64,000 nt of DNA from Photobacterium sp. DA100 (lineage in GTDB: Bacteria > Pseudomonadota > Gammaproteobacteria > Enterobacterales > Vibrionaceae). A program made the translations under genes and the position numbers. A model generated the notes under the pieces. That model did not search any database, was not told the DNA's origin, and saw only the letters and a list, made by a program, of their open reading frames with translations. Shown piece by piece: positions 1 through 7,407 of this stretch (the stretch's first letter is position 1; the number at the start of each line of letters is the position of its first letter). The stretch lies in the NCBI RefSeq assembly GCF_029223585.1, contig NZ_CP119424.1, positions 1,488,001 to 1,552,000 of the forward strand, written 5' to 3'.

Positions 1-143
1 TTCTAAGTACGAAATCAAAGTTGCCGATATCTTATGACGATCCCTTTATTATGAAAAATACACCAGCACCCAAGTGATATAGCTTTTTCCTATACCACAG
101 AGAATATTACCGACAGAGATCACAAGTTCGATTCCTTTTTCTT

Positions 144-159
144 TGTGATCAATTTCAAA
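144..159 (+). promoter_or_regulatory. CRP-like site upstream of the first LysR gene
   Basis: TGTGA-N6-TCAAA matches the TGTGA-N6-TCACA CRP consensus at 9 of 10 positions. It lies about 45 bp before the start codon of the LysR gene, so it may activate or repress that gene. No experimental support; a single site of this quality can occur by chance. Confidence 0.35.
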
Positions 160-203
160 AAGTGTGAGACTGCTTGCAAAGATAATTTCACTGGTTTTTA
201 TCG

Positions 204-1103
204 ATGGACAAGCACTACCGCCAATTTCTCGCCATTGCTGAACTGGGTAACATCAGCTCGGCCGCCCAGCAGCTAAACCTAAGCCAACCTACACTGACCA
301 ATAACATGAAAAAGTTAGAGCATAACTTAGGGGTTTCCCTCTTCACGCGCCGTTCCAAGGGGGTCGATCTCACCGAATATGGCAAACTTTTCCAAGAACA
401 GGTTCAAGATCTAAGCCGCCGTCATGACGCTATGCTAGACAAACTTGCCGATCTCAAAGCCCGAAAAACCGAAAAAATCAAAATGGGCACCGGTGATGCC
501 TGGTGGGAAGTCTTTGTTAAAGATGCGCTGCACTCCTATTGCAACCAGCACCCCGGTATTTCAATCCAGCTTGAATTTGGCAATCACCTCAAGCTGATGG
601 ACATGCTTATCCATGGCCATATCGACCTCTTTATTGGTCATGAGATTCAAGGCCTGTCTCGCCGCTGCAATGTACAATTTTCACCGATTTTGCAAGATCA
701 AGAAGCGCAGTTCGTCCATCGCTCACACCCCCTTCTTATCAACAGTGATATCAAAAAAGACTATGACATTTACCCTCTGCTGCAAGTCACCCCAGATCAG
801 GACAATTATCAACACCTGATTGAAAACCCGCAGCCCAAACAACAAGAGAAGGAAAGGAAAAAACTCGGTGAGAGAATCAGCTACGAAATCAATTCGCTCA
901 GTGCTAGCCTGGATTTCCTCGCCAACTCTAAAGCCATCATGCCCTATACCAACAATATGGCTGACTACTTTGCTCAATTCGACATTGTGCCCTTGCCAGA
1001 GACCCACTCCCCGCAAACCGGCATCGTCGGGATTTACCACCTCAATGAAGCCCTCCCATCTCATATATCTGATATTAAACATATTTTAATAACTTCCCCC
1101 TAA
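204..1103 (+). CDS. LysR-family transcriptional regulator
   Basis: A 299-residue protein with the LysR layout. A winged helix-turn-helix covers about residues 3-62 (FLAIAELGNISSAAQQLNLS then QPTLTNNMKKLEHNLG), followed by a linker helix and a periplasmic-binding-protein-like effector domain from about residue 90. The length is normal for the family. The start is the ATG after a poor ribosome-binding site, but the helix-turn-helix begins right after it, so no other start is likely. It points toward the LamB-family porin gene about 170 bp downstream on the same strand. It may regulate that gene or an unseen gene to the left. The effector cannot be read from the sequence. Confidence 0.9.
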   Translation: MDKHYRQFLAIAELGNISSAAQQLNLSQPTLTNNMKKLEHNLGVSLFTRRSKGVDLTEYGKLFQEQVQDLSRRHDAMLDKLADLKARKTEKIKMGTGDAWWEVFVKDALHSYCNQHPGISIQLEFGNHLKLMDMLIHGHIDLFIGHEIQGLSRRCNVQFSPILQDQEAQFVHRSHPLLINSDIKKDYDIYPLLQVTPDQDNYQHLIENPQPKQQEKERKKLGERISYEINSLSASLDFLANSKAIMPYTNNMADYFAQFDIVPLPETHSPQTGIVGIYHLNEALPSHISDIKHILITSP

Positions 1104-1131
1104 AATCCCCCTGTCGCTTGTGTAAAGAGAA

Positions 1132-1147
1132 TGTGAACCGACTCACG
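1132..1147 (+). promoter_or_regulatory. CRP-like site in the LamB-family porin promoter
   Basis: TGTGA-ACCGAC-TCACG matches the CRP consensus at 9 of 10 positions. It sits 3 bp before the first of two TGGGAACATTCCCA palindromes and about 127 bp before the porin start. This suggests glucose-sensitive activation combined with a specific repressor, as is usual for sugar porin genes. Confidence 0.5.
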
Positions 1148-1150
1148 CAG

Positions 1151-1164
1151 TGGGAACATTCCCA
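1151..1164. promoter_or_regulatory. Palindromic operator TGGGAACATTCCCA, copy 1
   Basis: Perfect 6-bp arms (TGGGAA / TTCCCA) around a 2-bp centre. The same 14-mer recurs 56 bp downstream, and a variant with centre AG occurs upstream of the maltose acetyltransferase gene near 50164. The arms resemble the E. coli TreR operator core (GGGAACGTTCCC) of the LacI family; this is recall from family knowledge, not a match computed here. Confidence 0.6.
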
Positions 1165-1204
1165 TTTACGCAACCACCCTTCCCTGCCATCATCTGCCAC
1201 CACA

Positions 1205-1222
1205 AATGGGAACATTCCCATT
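1205..1222. promoter_or_regulatory. Palindromic operator AATGGGAACATTCCCATT, copy 2
   Basis: Second copy with the symmetry extended to 8-bp arms (AATGGGAA / TTCCCATT, centre CA). It lies about 50 bp before the porin start codon. Its 56-bp spacing from copy 1 is consistent with two repressor dimers or a small loop. Confidence 0.6.
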
Positions 1223-1273
1223 CAAATAAATCTAATACGTATGATCAACACATTTCCATTAAAGGGATGAAAA

Positions 1274-2530
1274 ATGATGAAAATGAACCTTACCGCACTG
1301 GCGTTTTCTGTGTCTCTGCTTACCCCAACAGCTTTCGCCGATGACAGCTTTGTCTTCCATGGTTATGCCCGCTCAGGCATCGGTATTAGTGGTGACAATG
1401 GCCAAAATGTTGAATTCAACAAACAGCAACTGGGTCGCTTGGGTAACGAGGCGGATACCTTTGCTGAATTTGGTCTTGGCAAAGAAATCTACAACGAAAA
1501 CGGTGCCCGTTTTTACTTTGATTCTATGCTGGCTGTCGGAAGTGACGGCTCCAACATTTTCGAGTCGCTCAAAGATGACGAGGAAAACGGCTTTATCGAT
1601 TTCCGTCAGCTGAACGTGCAGGCAACCGGTATTTTGAACTTTGCGCCAGAAGCAACCCTTTGGGCCGGTAAACGCTACTACCAGCGTCATGATATTCATA
1701 TTACTGATTTCTACTACTGGAATACCTCTGGTGCCGGTGCCGGTATTGAAAATCTGGAGCTGGGTGATGGCCGCTTCTCATTCGCGGTGATCCGCAATGA
1801 CGACAATATGGTGGAGGACATCGGTAACCGCGGTGAAGGACTGAACGTCAATGTTATCGATATGCGTTATGCCGGCATCGCTCTTTGGAATAATGCCGAT
1901 TTGGAACTAGGCATCAACTACGCCATTACAAACCCCTCTGATAATGCCTCCCAAGCGGCAAAAGACAGTAAAAACGGTGTGATGGCGACAGCCCAGCTAA
2001 CCCAAAACCTAAACAGCGGCTTTAACAAAACGGTTATCCAGTATGGTACTGAAGGCTATGCCACAGAATTATCAACATTCGGTGCTGGCACCACCTATCA
2101 TGCCAACACTGAAAGCGGCGGCAGCGCTTACCGTTTGATCAACTGGGGGGTAGTGAACTTGACCGATAACATCGAGCTAGGTCACCAACTACTGTGGTCA
2201 TCAACCATCGATGATATCGAAGCCAACCAAAATGACGACCTAACTTACTTTTCTGCGGTGGTTCGTCCCGTCTACAGCTGGGACAAACACCACAAAACCA
2301 TTTTCGAGGCCGGTTACTTCAACAATCAGGATACCAGCGGCAAAGATCTTTCTGGCCAAAAATTCACTATCGCCCAGGCCTGGAATGCCGGTGAAGACTT
2401 CTTTGCCCGCCCTGAAATCCGTCTATACGGGACCTACTTCTCGAACATCGACAGCATTGACGACAACAACATTGTCTCAACGGTGGACTCAGAGTTTAAC
2501 GTCGGTGTGCAATTTGAGGCTTGGTGGTAA
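1274..2530 (+). CDS. LamB-family (maltoporin-type) outer-membrane sugar porin
   Basis: A 418-residue trimeric porin candidate for passive, saccharide-selective diffusion across the outer membrane. A Sec signal peptide ends at about residue 22 (TAFA before DDSF). The mature protein opens with FHGYARSGIG and closes with FNVGVQFEAWW, both typical of LamB/ScrY proteins, and the C-terminal tryptophan fits barrel assembly. An AAAGGGA ribosome-binding site precedes the ATG. It is somewhat shorter than E. coli LamB. The promoter holds a CRP-like site and two TGGGAA-N2-TTCCCA palindromes, so it is probably catabolite-activated and repressed by a sugar-sensing LacI-type protein. The sugar (maltodextrin, trehalose or another) is not settled by sequence. 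Confidence 0.85.
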   Translation: MMKMNLTALAFSVSLLTPTAFADDSFVFHGYARSGIGISGDNGQNVEFNKQQLGRLGNEADTFAEFGLGKEIYNENGARFYFDSMLAVGSDGSNIFESLKDDEENGFIDFRQLNVQATGILNFAPEATLWAGKRYYQRHDIHITDFYYWNTSGAGAGIENLELGDGRFSFAVIRNDDNMVEDIGNRGEGLNVNVIDMRYAGIALWNNADLELGINYAITNPSDNASQAAKDSKNGVMATAQLTQNLNSGFNKTVIQYGTEGYATELSTFGAGTTYHANTESGGSAYRLINWGVVNLTDNIELGHQLLWSSTIDDIEANQNDDLTYFSAVVRPVYSWDKHHKTIFEAGYFNNQDTSGKDLSGQKFTIAQAWNAGEDFFARPEIRLYGTYFSNIDSIDDNNIVSTVDSEFNVGVQFEAWW

Positions 2531-2536
2531 TAACCG

Positions 2537-2566
2537 AAAAAAGCGGGAAGTGAGCCTCACTTCCCG
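2537..2566 (-). terminator. Rho-independent terminator of the minus-strand porin gene
   Basis: Perfect 10-bp stem (CGGGAAGTGA / TCACTTCCCG, loop GCC). On the minus strand it is followed by CTTTTTT, so it ends transcription of the porin gene at 2642. It may also block read-through from the LamB-family gene. Confidence 0.75.
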
Positions 2567-2574
2567 AATCGAAG

Positions 2575-2598
2575 TGGCAACAGCGACAGCTGTTGCCA
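2575..2598. terminator. Second convergent hairpin
   Basis: Perfect 10-bp stem (TGGCAACAGC / GCTGTTGCCA) with a GACA loop between the two convergent porin genes. There is no strong T-tract, so it may act as an RNA-stability hairpin or a weak terminator. Confidence 0.45.
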
Positions 2599-2641
2599 AA
2601 AGATCGAAATGAACAAGAAATAACGGTTAGTCAGGTATCAA

Positions 2642-3787
2642 TTAGAAGAAGTACTTGAAGCGTACACGAGCACCTTTGTCGTCTAGCTCACTGAACATTG
2701 CACCATCATTCAAACGTGTGCCTTCTTCATTCAAGCTGGTGTGGAACGCACCGAGGTAAATGGAGAAGTCTTCCACATCCAATACATTGGCAAACTCATA
2801 CGATGCGTAGAAAGTGTCAATTTTCACTTTGCCATCATAGAAACCCGATTTCGCATCGAACTCATTCACACCGTATACATAACCAATACCGAAACCCTTC
2901 CACAATACGTTAAGGCCTACCGAAGTATCTTTTTCATTAAGCGCATCAAGGTAAGCAACGTTAGCATTTACTGAAAGATCATTAAGTGTATAGTTCGCAG
3001 TTAAGCCATAACCGATACGGTCGCTAACATCATTACCTTCGCTATCAATTACCGCGTCTTTAACCAGGTTCGCTTCAATGGCACCGGCGATGCGGAAATC
3101 ACCCATCTGATAAGCGACAACCGGACGTAATACAATCGCATCTTTGTTCGACTCAACTTCACGACCATGGTATGTCACTTTTTCATCAGAGGTATTTGTG
3201 CCAAACAGGTCCGCACGCTCACCGATCACACTTGCAAGCTCAATATAAAGGTTATCGAAGCTCTGGCTGTACATTAACTGACCTGCTGATGTTGCACGGC
3301 CACGGGCTTCTTTCATCTGGTAAACATAACCTGCGCCATCACGGTACAGATCATTGGCAGTGTCACCTGAATATTCCAAGAACGTATCCTGACCGACAGG
3401 GAACATATCATAGGCTTCGAAACGCCCCATGCGAAGATCCCAGCCCCCCTGTTTACCGAACGAGAAGTAGGCATCATCAAGGTTTACTTCGCCGTTTGAA
3501 TCCATCAAAGGCTGGGCTTTGATGGCTAGGTAGTGACCACTTTCAGTCTTGCGCTCACCAGCAAATTCAACGAGGACACGACCGGTTTGGTTGTAGTTGG
3601 AATCCTTGCCACGGTTTAGCTGATCGGCTTTGTCGTTATCTTGGTAGTTGAAATCAAACTCGACATCACCGCCGATAGAGAAATTGCCTTGCTCATTATC
3701 AACGATGCTGATCCCTGCAGTTGCAGTAAAAGACGTTGCTACCGCTAAAGCCGCGAGGGACAGTTTAAATAGACCACTGCGTTTCAT
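2642..3787 (-). CDS. Outer-membrane carbohydrate porin, probably of the scr regulon
   Basis: A 381-residue beta-barrel protein. The signal peptide ends at about residue 24 (FTATAG); amphipathic strands run throughout and the protein ends with KYFF, the terminal-phenylalanine signal for the BAM complex. It is not LamB-type. It resembles the general carbohydrate (RafY-like) porins by overall look, which is a tentative placement. The gene directly upstream on the same strand is scrR, and its promoter has two ScrR-type palindromes next to a CRP-like site. This makes it a good candidate for a sucrose or fructo-oligosaccharide porin working ahead of the PTS genes at 12-15 kb. It is ended by the hairpin near 2544-2566. 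Confidence 0.8.
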   Translation of the reverse strand: MKRSGLFKLSLAALAVATSFTATAGISIVDNEQGNFSIGGDVEFDFNYQDNDKADQLNRGKDSNYNQTGRVLVEFAGERKTESGHYLAIKAQPLMDSNGEVNLDDAYFSFGKQGGWDLRMGRFEAYDMFPVGQDTFLEYSGDTANDLYRDGAGYVYQMKEARGRATSAGQLMYSQSFDNLYIELASVIGERADLFGTNTSDEKVTYHGREVESNKDAIVLRPVVAYQMGDFRIAGAIEANLVKDAVIDSEGNDVSDRIGYGLTANYTLNDLSVNANVAYLDALNEKDTSVGLNVLWKGFGIGYVYGVNEFDAKSGFYDGKVKIDTFYASYEFANVLDVEDFSIYLGAFHTSLNEEGTRLNDGAMFSELDDKGARVRFKYFF

Positions 3788-3842
3788 AAATATACTCCGG
3801 ATAATTGTTATATATGCTAATCATTGTGTTCGTGGTGATTAT

Positions 3843-3860
3843 TGCTAAACTGTTTTAGCA
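3843..3860. promoter_or_regulatory. ScrR-type operator O1
   Basis: TGCTAAACTGTTTTAGCA has 7-bp inverted arms (TGCTAAA / TTTAGCA). It lies 56 bp upstream of the porin start. It is 32 bp (about three helical turns) from a second copy, and a third related site abuts the scrR start, as expected for a repressor controlling the porin and itself. Confidence 0.65.
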
Positions 3861-3874
3861 GATCGAGAAAAAGA

Positions 3875-3891
3875 TGCTAAAACCGTTTAGC
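3875..3891. promoter_or_regulatory. ScrR-type operator O2
   Basis: TGCTAAAACCGTTTAGC has arms GCTAAA / TTTAGC around a CG-containing centre, in the style of LacI/GalR-family operators. The CRP-like site begins 3 bp away. Confidence 0.65.
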
Positions 3892-3893
3892 TT

Positions 3894-3909
3894 TGTGATC
3901 GCAATGACA
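3894..3909. promoter_or_regulatory. CRP-like site at the sugar porin promoter
   Basis: TGTGA-TCGCAA-TGACA matches the CRP consensus at 9 of 10 positions and directly adjoins operator O2. The layout CRP, O2, O1, gene fits catabolite activation with sugar-specific repression. Confidence 0.55.
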
Positions 3910-4006
3910 TTTTATGCAAAAGTGTGATCCGCCTATATGTCTTCATTTACACATGTTCAGATCGCAAAGTATTCCTATGGGGGAATTATTTAATGGGACG
4001 GGTATA

Positions 4007-4026
4007 GAAAAGGCTGCGAAGCAGCC
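4007..4026 (-). terminator. Terminator downstream of scrR
   Basis: Hairpin GGCTGC-TTC-GCAGCC followed on the minus strand by TTTTC. It lies just past the scrR stop codon and separates scrR from the porin gene, which then relies on its own promoter. Confidence 0.65.
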
Positions 4027-4056
4027 CTTAATATGAATAGGTTCAAAAGTGTGTAA

Positions 4057-5070
4057 TTAACTACGCCAGCGGATCTTCGCATCCAACGCAAAAGCCGTCG
4101 GGCTGACATTCTGGCTGGACATCAATAGCTGGATCAACTGAAAGCTTCGTTTCGCTAATTCTTCACTATTCTGGGCAATTGAATCGATGTTCAGTGGAAG
4201 GCAATCCAGAAGATCGTGGTTATCGAAGGTCACCAGTCGCATCTCTTTGTTTAACAATGCGTTTAATAGGTTATGTTCATTCAGGTAGCGAAGCACCCCC
4301 TCAAGAAGGGTGTAGGAGGCAGTAAACAGTGCCTGAGGCAGACGGCCAAGCTCTTTGTGGAGTTGCTCCATCAACATATAGCCTGACTCGGTTTGATAGT
4401 CGCGATGGCGAATCCAACTTTCATCCAGATCCAAACCCGCCCTATTCAACCCCAATTTGAAGCCTGCTATACGGTGGCGGCTGGGTGATAATTCTAATTG
4501 ACCACCAAAATAGTAAAACTCTTCGACCGACTCAGCCGTTTTACAGATCAATTCGGCAGTCACTTTTGCAGCGTCGGTGATCACCATAGGCAGGGATGAC
4601 TGTCCAATATGGCGATCGAGTTGCAATACAGGGATCTGTTTGGTCAGGTTTTGGTAGTACTCATCATCGGTCTTGCTCGATGCAACGATCAACCCGTCAA
4701 CCTGACGCTTGACCAACCCTTCTACAACTTGCTGTTCGATATCGGGATTATCCTCGGAGCAGGCAATAAATAGCTGCAACCCCGCTTCACGGCATAACCG
4801 TTCCAGCTCTCGAGAAATTGAGGCAAAGCCAAAGTTGGTGAGATCCGGTATTACCAAGCCAATCGCATCGGAACGTTTAGCTTGCAGAGATTTAGCGTGA
4901 ACATTCGGCGAGTAATTTTGCTCTTTTGCCACCGCCAAGACCCGTTCGCGAGTCTCATCTTTGATCCGAAAAGTCGATGCCCTGCCATTAAGCACCATAC
5001 TTGCAGTTGTTTTGGAGACCCCTGCCAGTTTGGCAATATCGGCTATCGTTACACGTTTTCTTTTATCCAC
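4057..5070 (-). CDS. scrR: Sucrose operon repressor ScrR (LacI family)
   Basis: A 337-residue LacI-family repressor. The N-terminal helix-turn-helix (VTIADIAKLAGVSKTTASMV, about residues 8-27) is followed by a hinge and a periplasmic-binding-like core (IGLVIPDLTNFGF, DGLIVASS, LEGVLRYL). Similarity to enterobacterial ScrR/FruR-type proteins is evident along the whole length, including the NGRA, RERVLAVA and LSPSRHRIAGF segments. Translation starts at GTG at 5070, since the helix-turn-helix follows at once. An operator-like sequence overlaps the region just upstream (5072-5087), suggesting autorepression. ScrR proteins of other bacteria respond to fructose or fructose phosphate. Confidence in the family is high, in the exact inducer moderate. 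Confidence 0.85.
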   Translation of the reverse strand: MDKRKRVTIADIAKLAGVSKTTASMVLNGRASTFRIKDETRERVLAVAKEQNYSPNVHAKSLQAKRSDAIGLVIPDLTNFGFASISRELERLCREAGLQLFIACSEDNPDIEQQVVEGLVKRQVDGLIVASSKTDDEYYQNLTKQIPVLQLDRHIGQSSLPMVITDAAKVTAELICKTAESVEEFYYFGGQLELSPSRHRIAGFKLGLNRAGLDLDESWIRHRDYQTESGYMLMEQLHKELGRLPQALFTASYTLLEGVLRYLNEHNLLNALLNKEMRLVTFDNHDLLDCLPLNIDSIAQNSEELAKRSFQLIQLLMSSQNVSPTAFALDAKIRWRS

Positions 5071-5071
5071 T

Positions 5072-5087
5072 ACTAACCCGTTTTAGC
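5072..5087. promoter_or_regulatory. Operator-like site at the scrR start
   Basis: ACTAACCCGTTTTAGC matches the reverse complement of operator O2 (GCTAAACGGTTTTAGC) at 13 of 16 positions. It overlaps the ribosome-binding region of scrR, so it is a candidate for autoregulation. Confidence 0.45.
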
Positions 5088-5177
5088 TTCATCTTGGATC
5101 TCATTATCTGCACAGAGTGTAAAAATGAAAAGTAAAACAGGCTAAAAGTTAGGGTTAACGTCAGGAAAACAGAACAA

Positions 5178-5708
5178 TTAGAAAGGGCTCTCTTTATCTA
5201 GCTCGCCGCATATACCAGATACAGCCAATGCCATAGCGGATTTGATCACTTGCTCCTGCCTGGCAAGCTGCATCTGATAGAAAGTAATGTCAGTCTCATC
5301 ATCGGGCGGGGCAACATCCAGCAACACCACCCCCATTTTCTGTACCATGTGTAATTGTTTAACCGGCTCTAGTATCGCAGGCTCAGTAAAGCTGTACTCT
5401 TTACCCTCTTTATTCAAAAAGTCACGTAGTCTGATAATCGCTTCGATGTCGTGGTACACATCATCGTCGACCACGCCCAAGCCAAATAGCAACTTTAAGC
5501 GTACCGAAAGCTCGCCGAGCGGGCCCGATTGGCTCAATAACGGCTCGACAACTGACTTCACCGCAAAATCATCTTTGCGGAAAATACGCTGGATCAAACT
5601 TTCAACCGCCTCATCAAACACCTCTACAGAGGTGATAAAAAAACCACGTACGGTCGGGGCATCATTTAGACGCTCTAAAATGTCAGATTCTTGGTCACTA
5701 TGTGCCAT
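5178..5708 (-). CDS. mtlR: Mannitol operon repressor MtlR
   Basis: A 176-residue all-helical protein recognisable as MtlR (the DAPTVRGFF, EPLLSQSGPLGELSVRLKLL and LRDFLNKEG segments). MtlR lowers expression of the mannitol genes; the crystallised family members lack a classic DNA-binding fold, so it probably acts through another protein. It is the last gene of the mannitol cluster, about 100 bp after the EIIC-only gene. In vibrios mtlR normally follows mtlD directly; here two extra genes intervene. Confidence 0.9.
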   Translation of the reverse strand: MAHSDQESDILERLNDAPTVRGFFITSVEVFDEAVESLIQRIFRKDDFAVKSVVEPLLSQSGPLGELSVRLKLLFGLGVVDDDVYHDIEAIIRLRDFLNKEGKEYSFTEPAILEPVKQLHMVQKMGVVLLDVAPPDDETDITFYQMQLARQEQVIKSAMALAVSGICGELDKESPF

Positions 5709-5811
5709 AAGTTAAGTATCTCTGTAACAAAAGGATAGCAATAGCCTCCTTAACCTGTTGTTATAAAAGTAATTGTACCATCTCGATAGACACTATTTCA
5801 CTTTAAGATGC

Positions 5812-6864
5812 CTATTCTGGCGTTTTTTTGCTTCTCTCTTCCGCATTCGATTCTGTTTTCAACAACACCCCAGCAACAACGAAAGAAACCACCGTCGCCG
5901 AAACAATGGATAGTACGACACCTAGCAATGAGGCTTTTGGCGTTAACAATAGAATCGCAAAAATCGAGCCAGGTGAAGCTGGGGAGACCATGCCGGCTTC
6001 GAAAAATGACAATACGAACACCCCAGCCATTCCGCCAGCAATCGCCGCGATAATGAGGCGAGGCTTCATCAAAATGTACGGGAAGTAGATTTCATGGATC
6101 CCACCTAGAAAGTGGATAATAGTGGCTCCCCCGGCGGTCTGCTTCGCCATTCCCTTGCCAAACACCATATACGCAAGCAATATCCCCAGCCCCGGGCCCG
6201 GATTGGCCTCTATCAGGAAAAAAATCGACTCCCCGGCTTCGCGAACCTGCTGCACCCCAAGCGGCGAGAAGATCCCGTGGTTAATCGCGTTATTCAAAAA
6301 TAGGACTTTGGCCGGCTCAACAAAAATAGACGTCAACGGTAACAAGCCAGCACTAATCATGGCATTCACACCAGCGGCCAAAGCAACTGAAATGATTTTG
6401 ACCGCCGGGCCAATCATGAAAAAAGCAACAATGGCGCAAATCATGCCAACGATACCGGACGAAAAGTTATTCACCAACATTTCAAAGCCGCTTTTAACTT
6501 TACCTTCGACAGCCTGATCGAACTTCTTGATGATCCAACCGCCCATAGGTCCGAGGATCATTGCCCCCATGAACATTGGAATATCGGTACCGACAATAGC
6601 TCCCATGGTCGTCACGGCCCCTACCACGGCACCGCGCTCGCCACCCACCAATTTCCCCCCGGAGTAACCAATCAACAGCGGTAGCAAATAGATGATCATG
6701 GGTTCGACAAGCTGGGCTATCGTTTCGTTCGGCCACCAACCGGTCGGGATAAACAGGGCGGTAAGAAAGCCCCAGGCGATAAATGCACCGATATTTGGCA
6801 ATACCATATTGGTAAGAAAGCGGCCGAAGCTGTGAATTTTAATTTTCGTTGTTGGTGAAAGCAT
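5812..6864 (-). CDS. Stand-alone mannitol-type PTS EIIC paralogue
   Basis: A 350-residue multi-span membrane protein that aligns over its full length with the EIIC domain of MtlA encoded at 8649-10592. The conserved [25 protein letters not shown] and [18 protein letters not shown] segments are intact. It stops after the membrane domain, with a short charged tail, and has no EIIB cysteine or EIIA histidine. It could use the EIIB and EIIA of MtlA, move another hexitol, or have become a regulator. There is no frameshift remnant of EIIBA after its stop, so it looks like a real EIIC-only gene and not a fresh truncation. Substrate unknown. Confidence 0.85.
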   Translation of the reverse strand: MLSPTTKIKIHSFGRFLTNMVLPNIGAFIAWGFLTALFIPTGWWPNETIAQLVEPMIIYLLPLLIGYSGGKLVGGERGAVVGAVTTMGAIVGTDIPMFMGAMILGPMGGWIIKKFDQAVEGKVKSGFEMLVNNFSSGIVGMICAIVAFFMIGPAVKIISVALAAGVNAMISAGLLPLTSIFVEPAKVLFLNNAINHGIFSPLGVQQVREAGESIFFLIEANPGPGLGILLAYMVFGKGMAKQTAGGATIIHFLGGIHEIYFPYILMKPRLIIAAIAGGMAGVFVLSFFEAGMVSPASPGSIFAILLLTPKASLLGVVLSIVSATVVSFVVAGVLLKTESNAEERSKKTPE

Positions 6865-6989
6865 AAGTCATCCCATCATTGTCTTTCTTTGACCACTATA
6901 CCCAACTCGAACATTGTTTACAGCCAAGTTACTTCAAGTAAGCTTAGGTATTTCATGTGTTTTTAAACACATAAATAACCAAAATCCAG

Positions 6990-7346
6990 TTAGCAAAAAA
7001 CGAAACCAGCATATGAAAGCGCCCTATCCCGTCTTGGTAAAGCCAGGCATTCCCGAATAAACCGCTTACCCCGCACAGATAAATACAAAGAAAGGTCTCT
7101 TTCAAGCAATTGCATGGTTTCAAAATCTAGCCCAAGCTCATTGCATGAAACCTTTAATACGCTATTTTTCTCAAGTGTTTCATCACTCCAGCGTACCGTG
7201 TAAATGTAGCCTGCATCTGGTATGAAACGACAGTTTTCGACAGTACCAACCCATCCGCAAATTTCCTGCCCGAAGTCAGGGTCAATCATCCCGAGATTGA
7301 CGATAACCATATCGCCAACACTGTATTTACTCCTCGTATGTTTCAT
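6990..7346 (-). CDS. Conserved-looking small protein in the mannitol cluster
   Basis: A 118-residue soluble protein of no recognised function. Its N-terminal half (KYSVGDMVIVNLGMI, ICGWVGTVENCRF, YIYTVRWSDETLE) looks like a small SH3- or KOW-like barrel; the C-terminal half is helical and basic. The ATG has an AGGGATAAG ribosome-binding site. It lies between mtlD and the EIIC paralogue on the same strand, but a hairpin with a T-rich tail separates it from mtlD, so its expression may be lower than that of mtlAD. Confidence 0.6.
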   Translation of the reverse strand: MKHTRSKYSVGDMVIVNLGMIDPDFGQEICGWVGTVENCRFIPDAGYIYTVRWSDETLEKNSVLKVSCNELGLDFETMQLLERDLSLYLSVRGKRFIRECLALPRRDRALSYAGFVFC

Positions 7347-7365
7347 GACTTATCCCTAGTGCCAA

Positions 7366-7395
7366 TAAGAAAAGGAGGCGCATTGCACCTCCTTT
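7366..7395 (-). terminator. Hairpin downstream of mtlD
   Basis: Perfect 8-bp stem (AAAGGAGG / CCTCCTTT). On the minus strand it is followed by TCTTATT. It lies between mtlD and the 118-residue gene and probably ends or attenuates most mtlAD transcripts. Confidence 0.6.
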
Positions 7396-7407
7396 ATTTT
7401 GTATTCA

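Noticed and set aside
5287..5715. 142-residue frame opposite mtlR
   Set aside because: Ser/Thr-rich shadow of the mtlR coding strand; mtlR itself is clearly recognisable.
6897..6938. Fragment resembling the MITE ends in the EIIC upstream region
   Set aside because: It has TATACCC and CCAAGTTACTTCAAG but in an arrangement that does not form the element's inverted ends; too degenerate to list as a copy.
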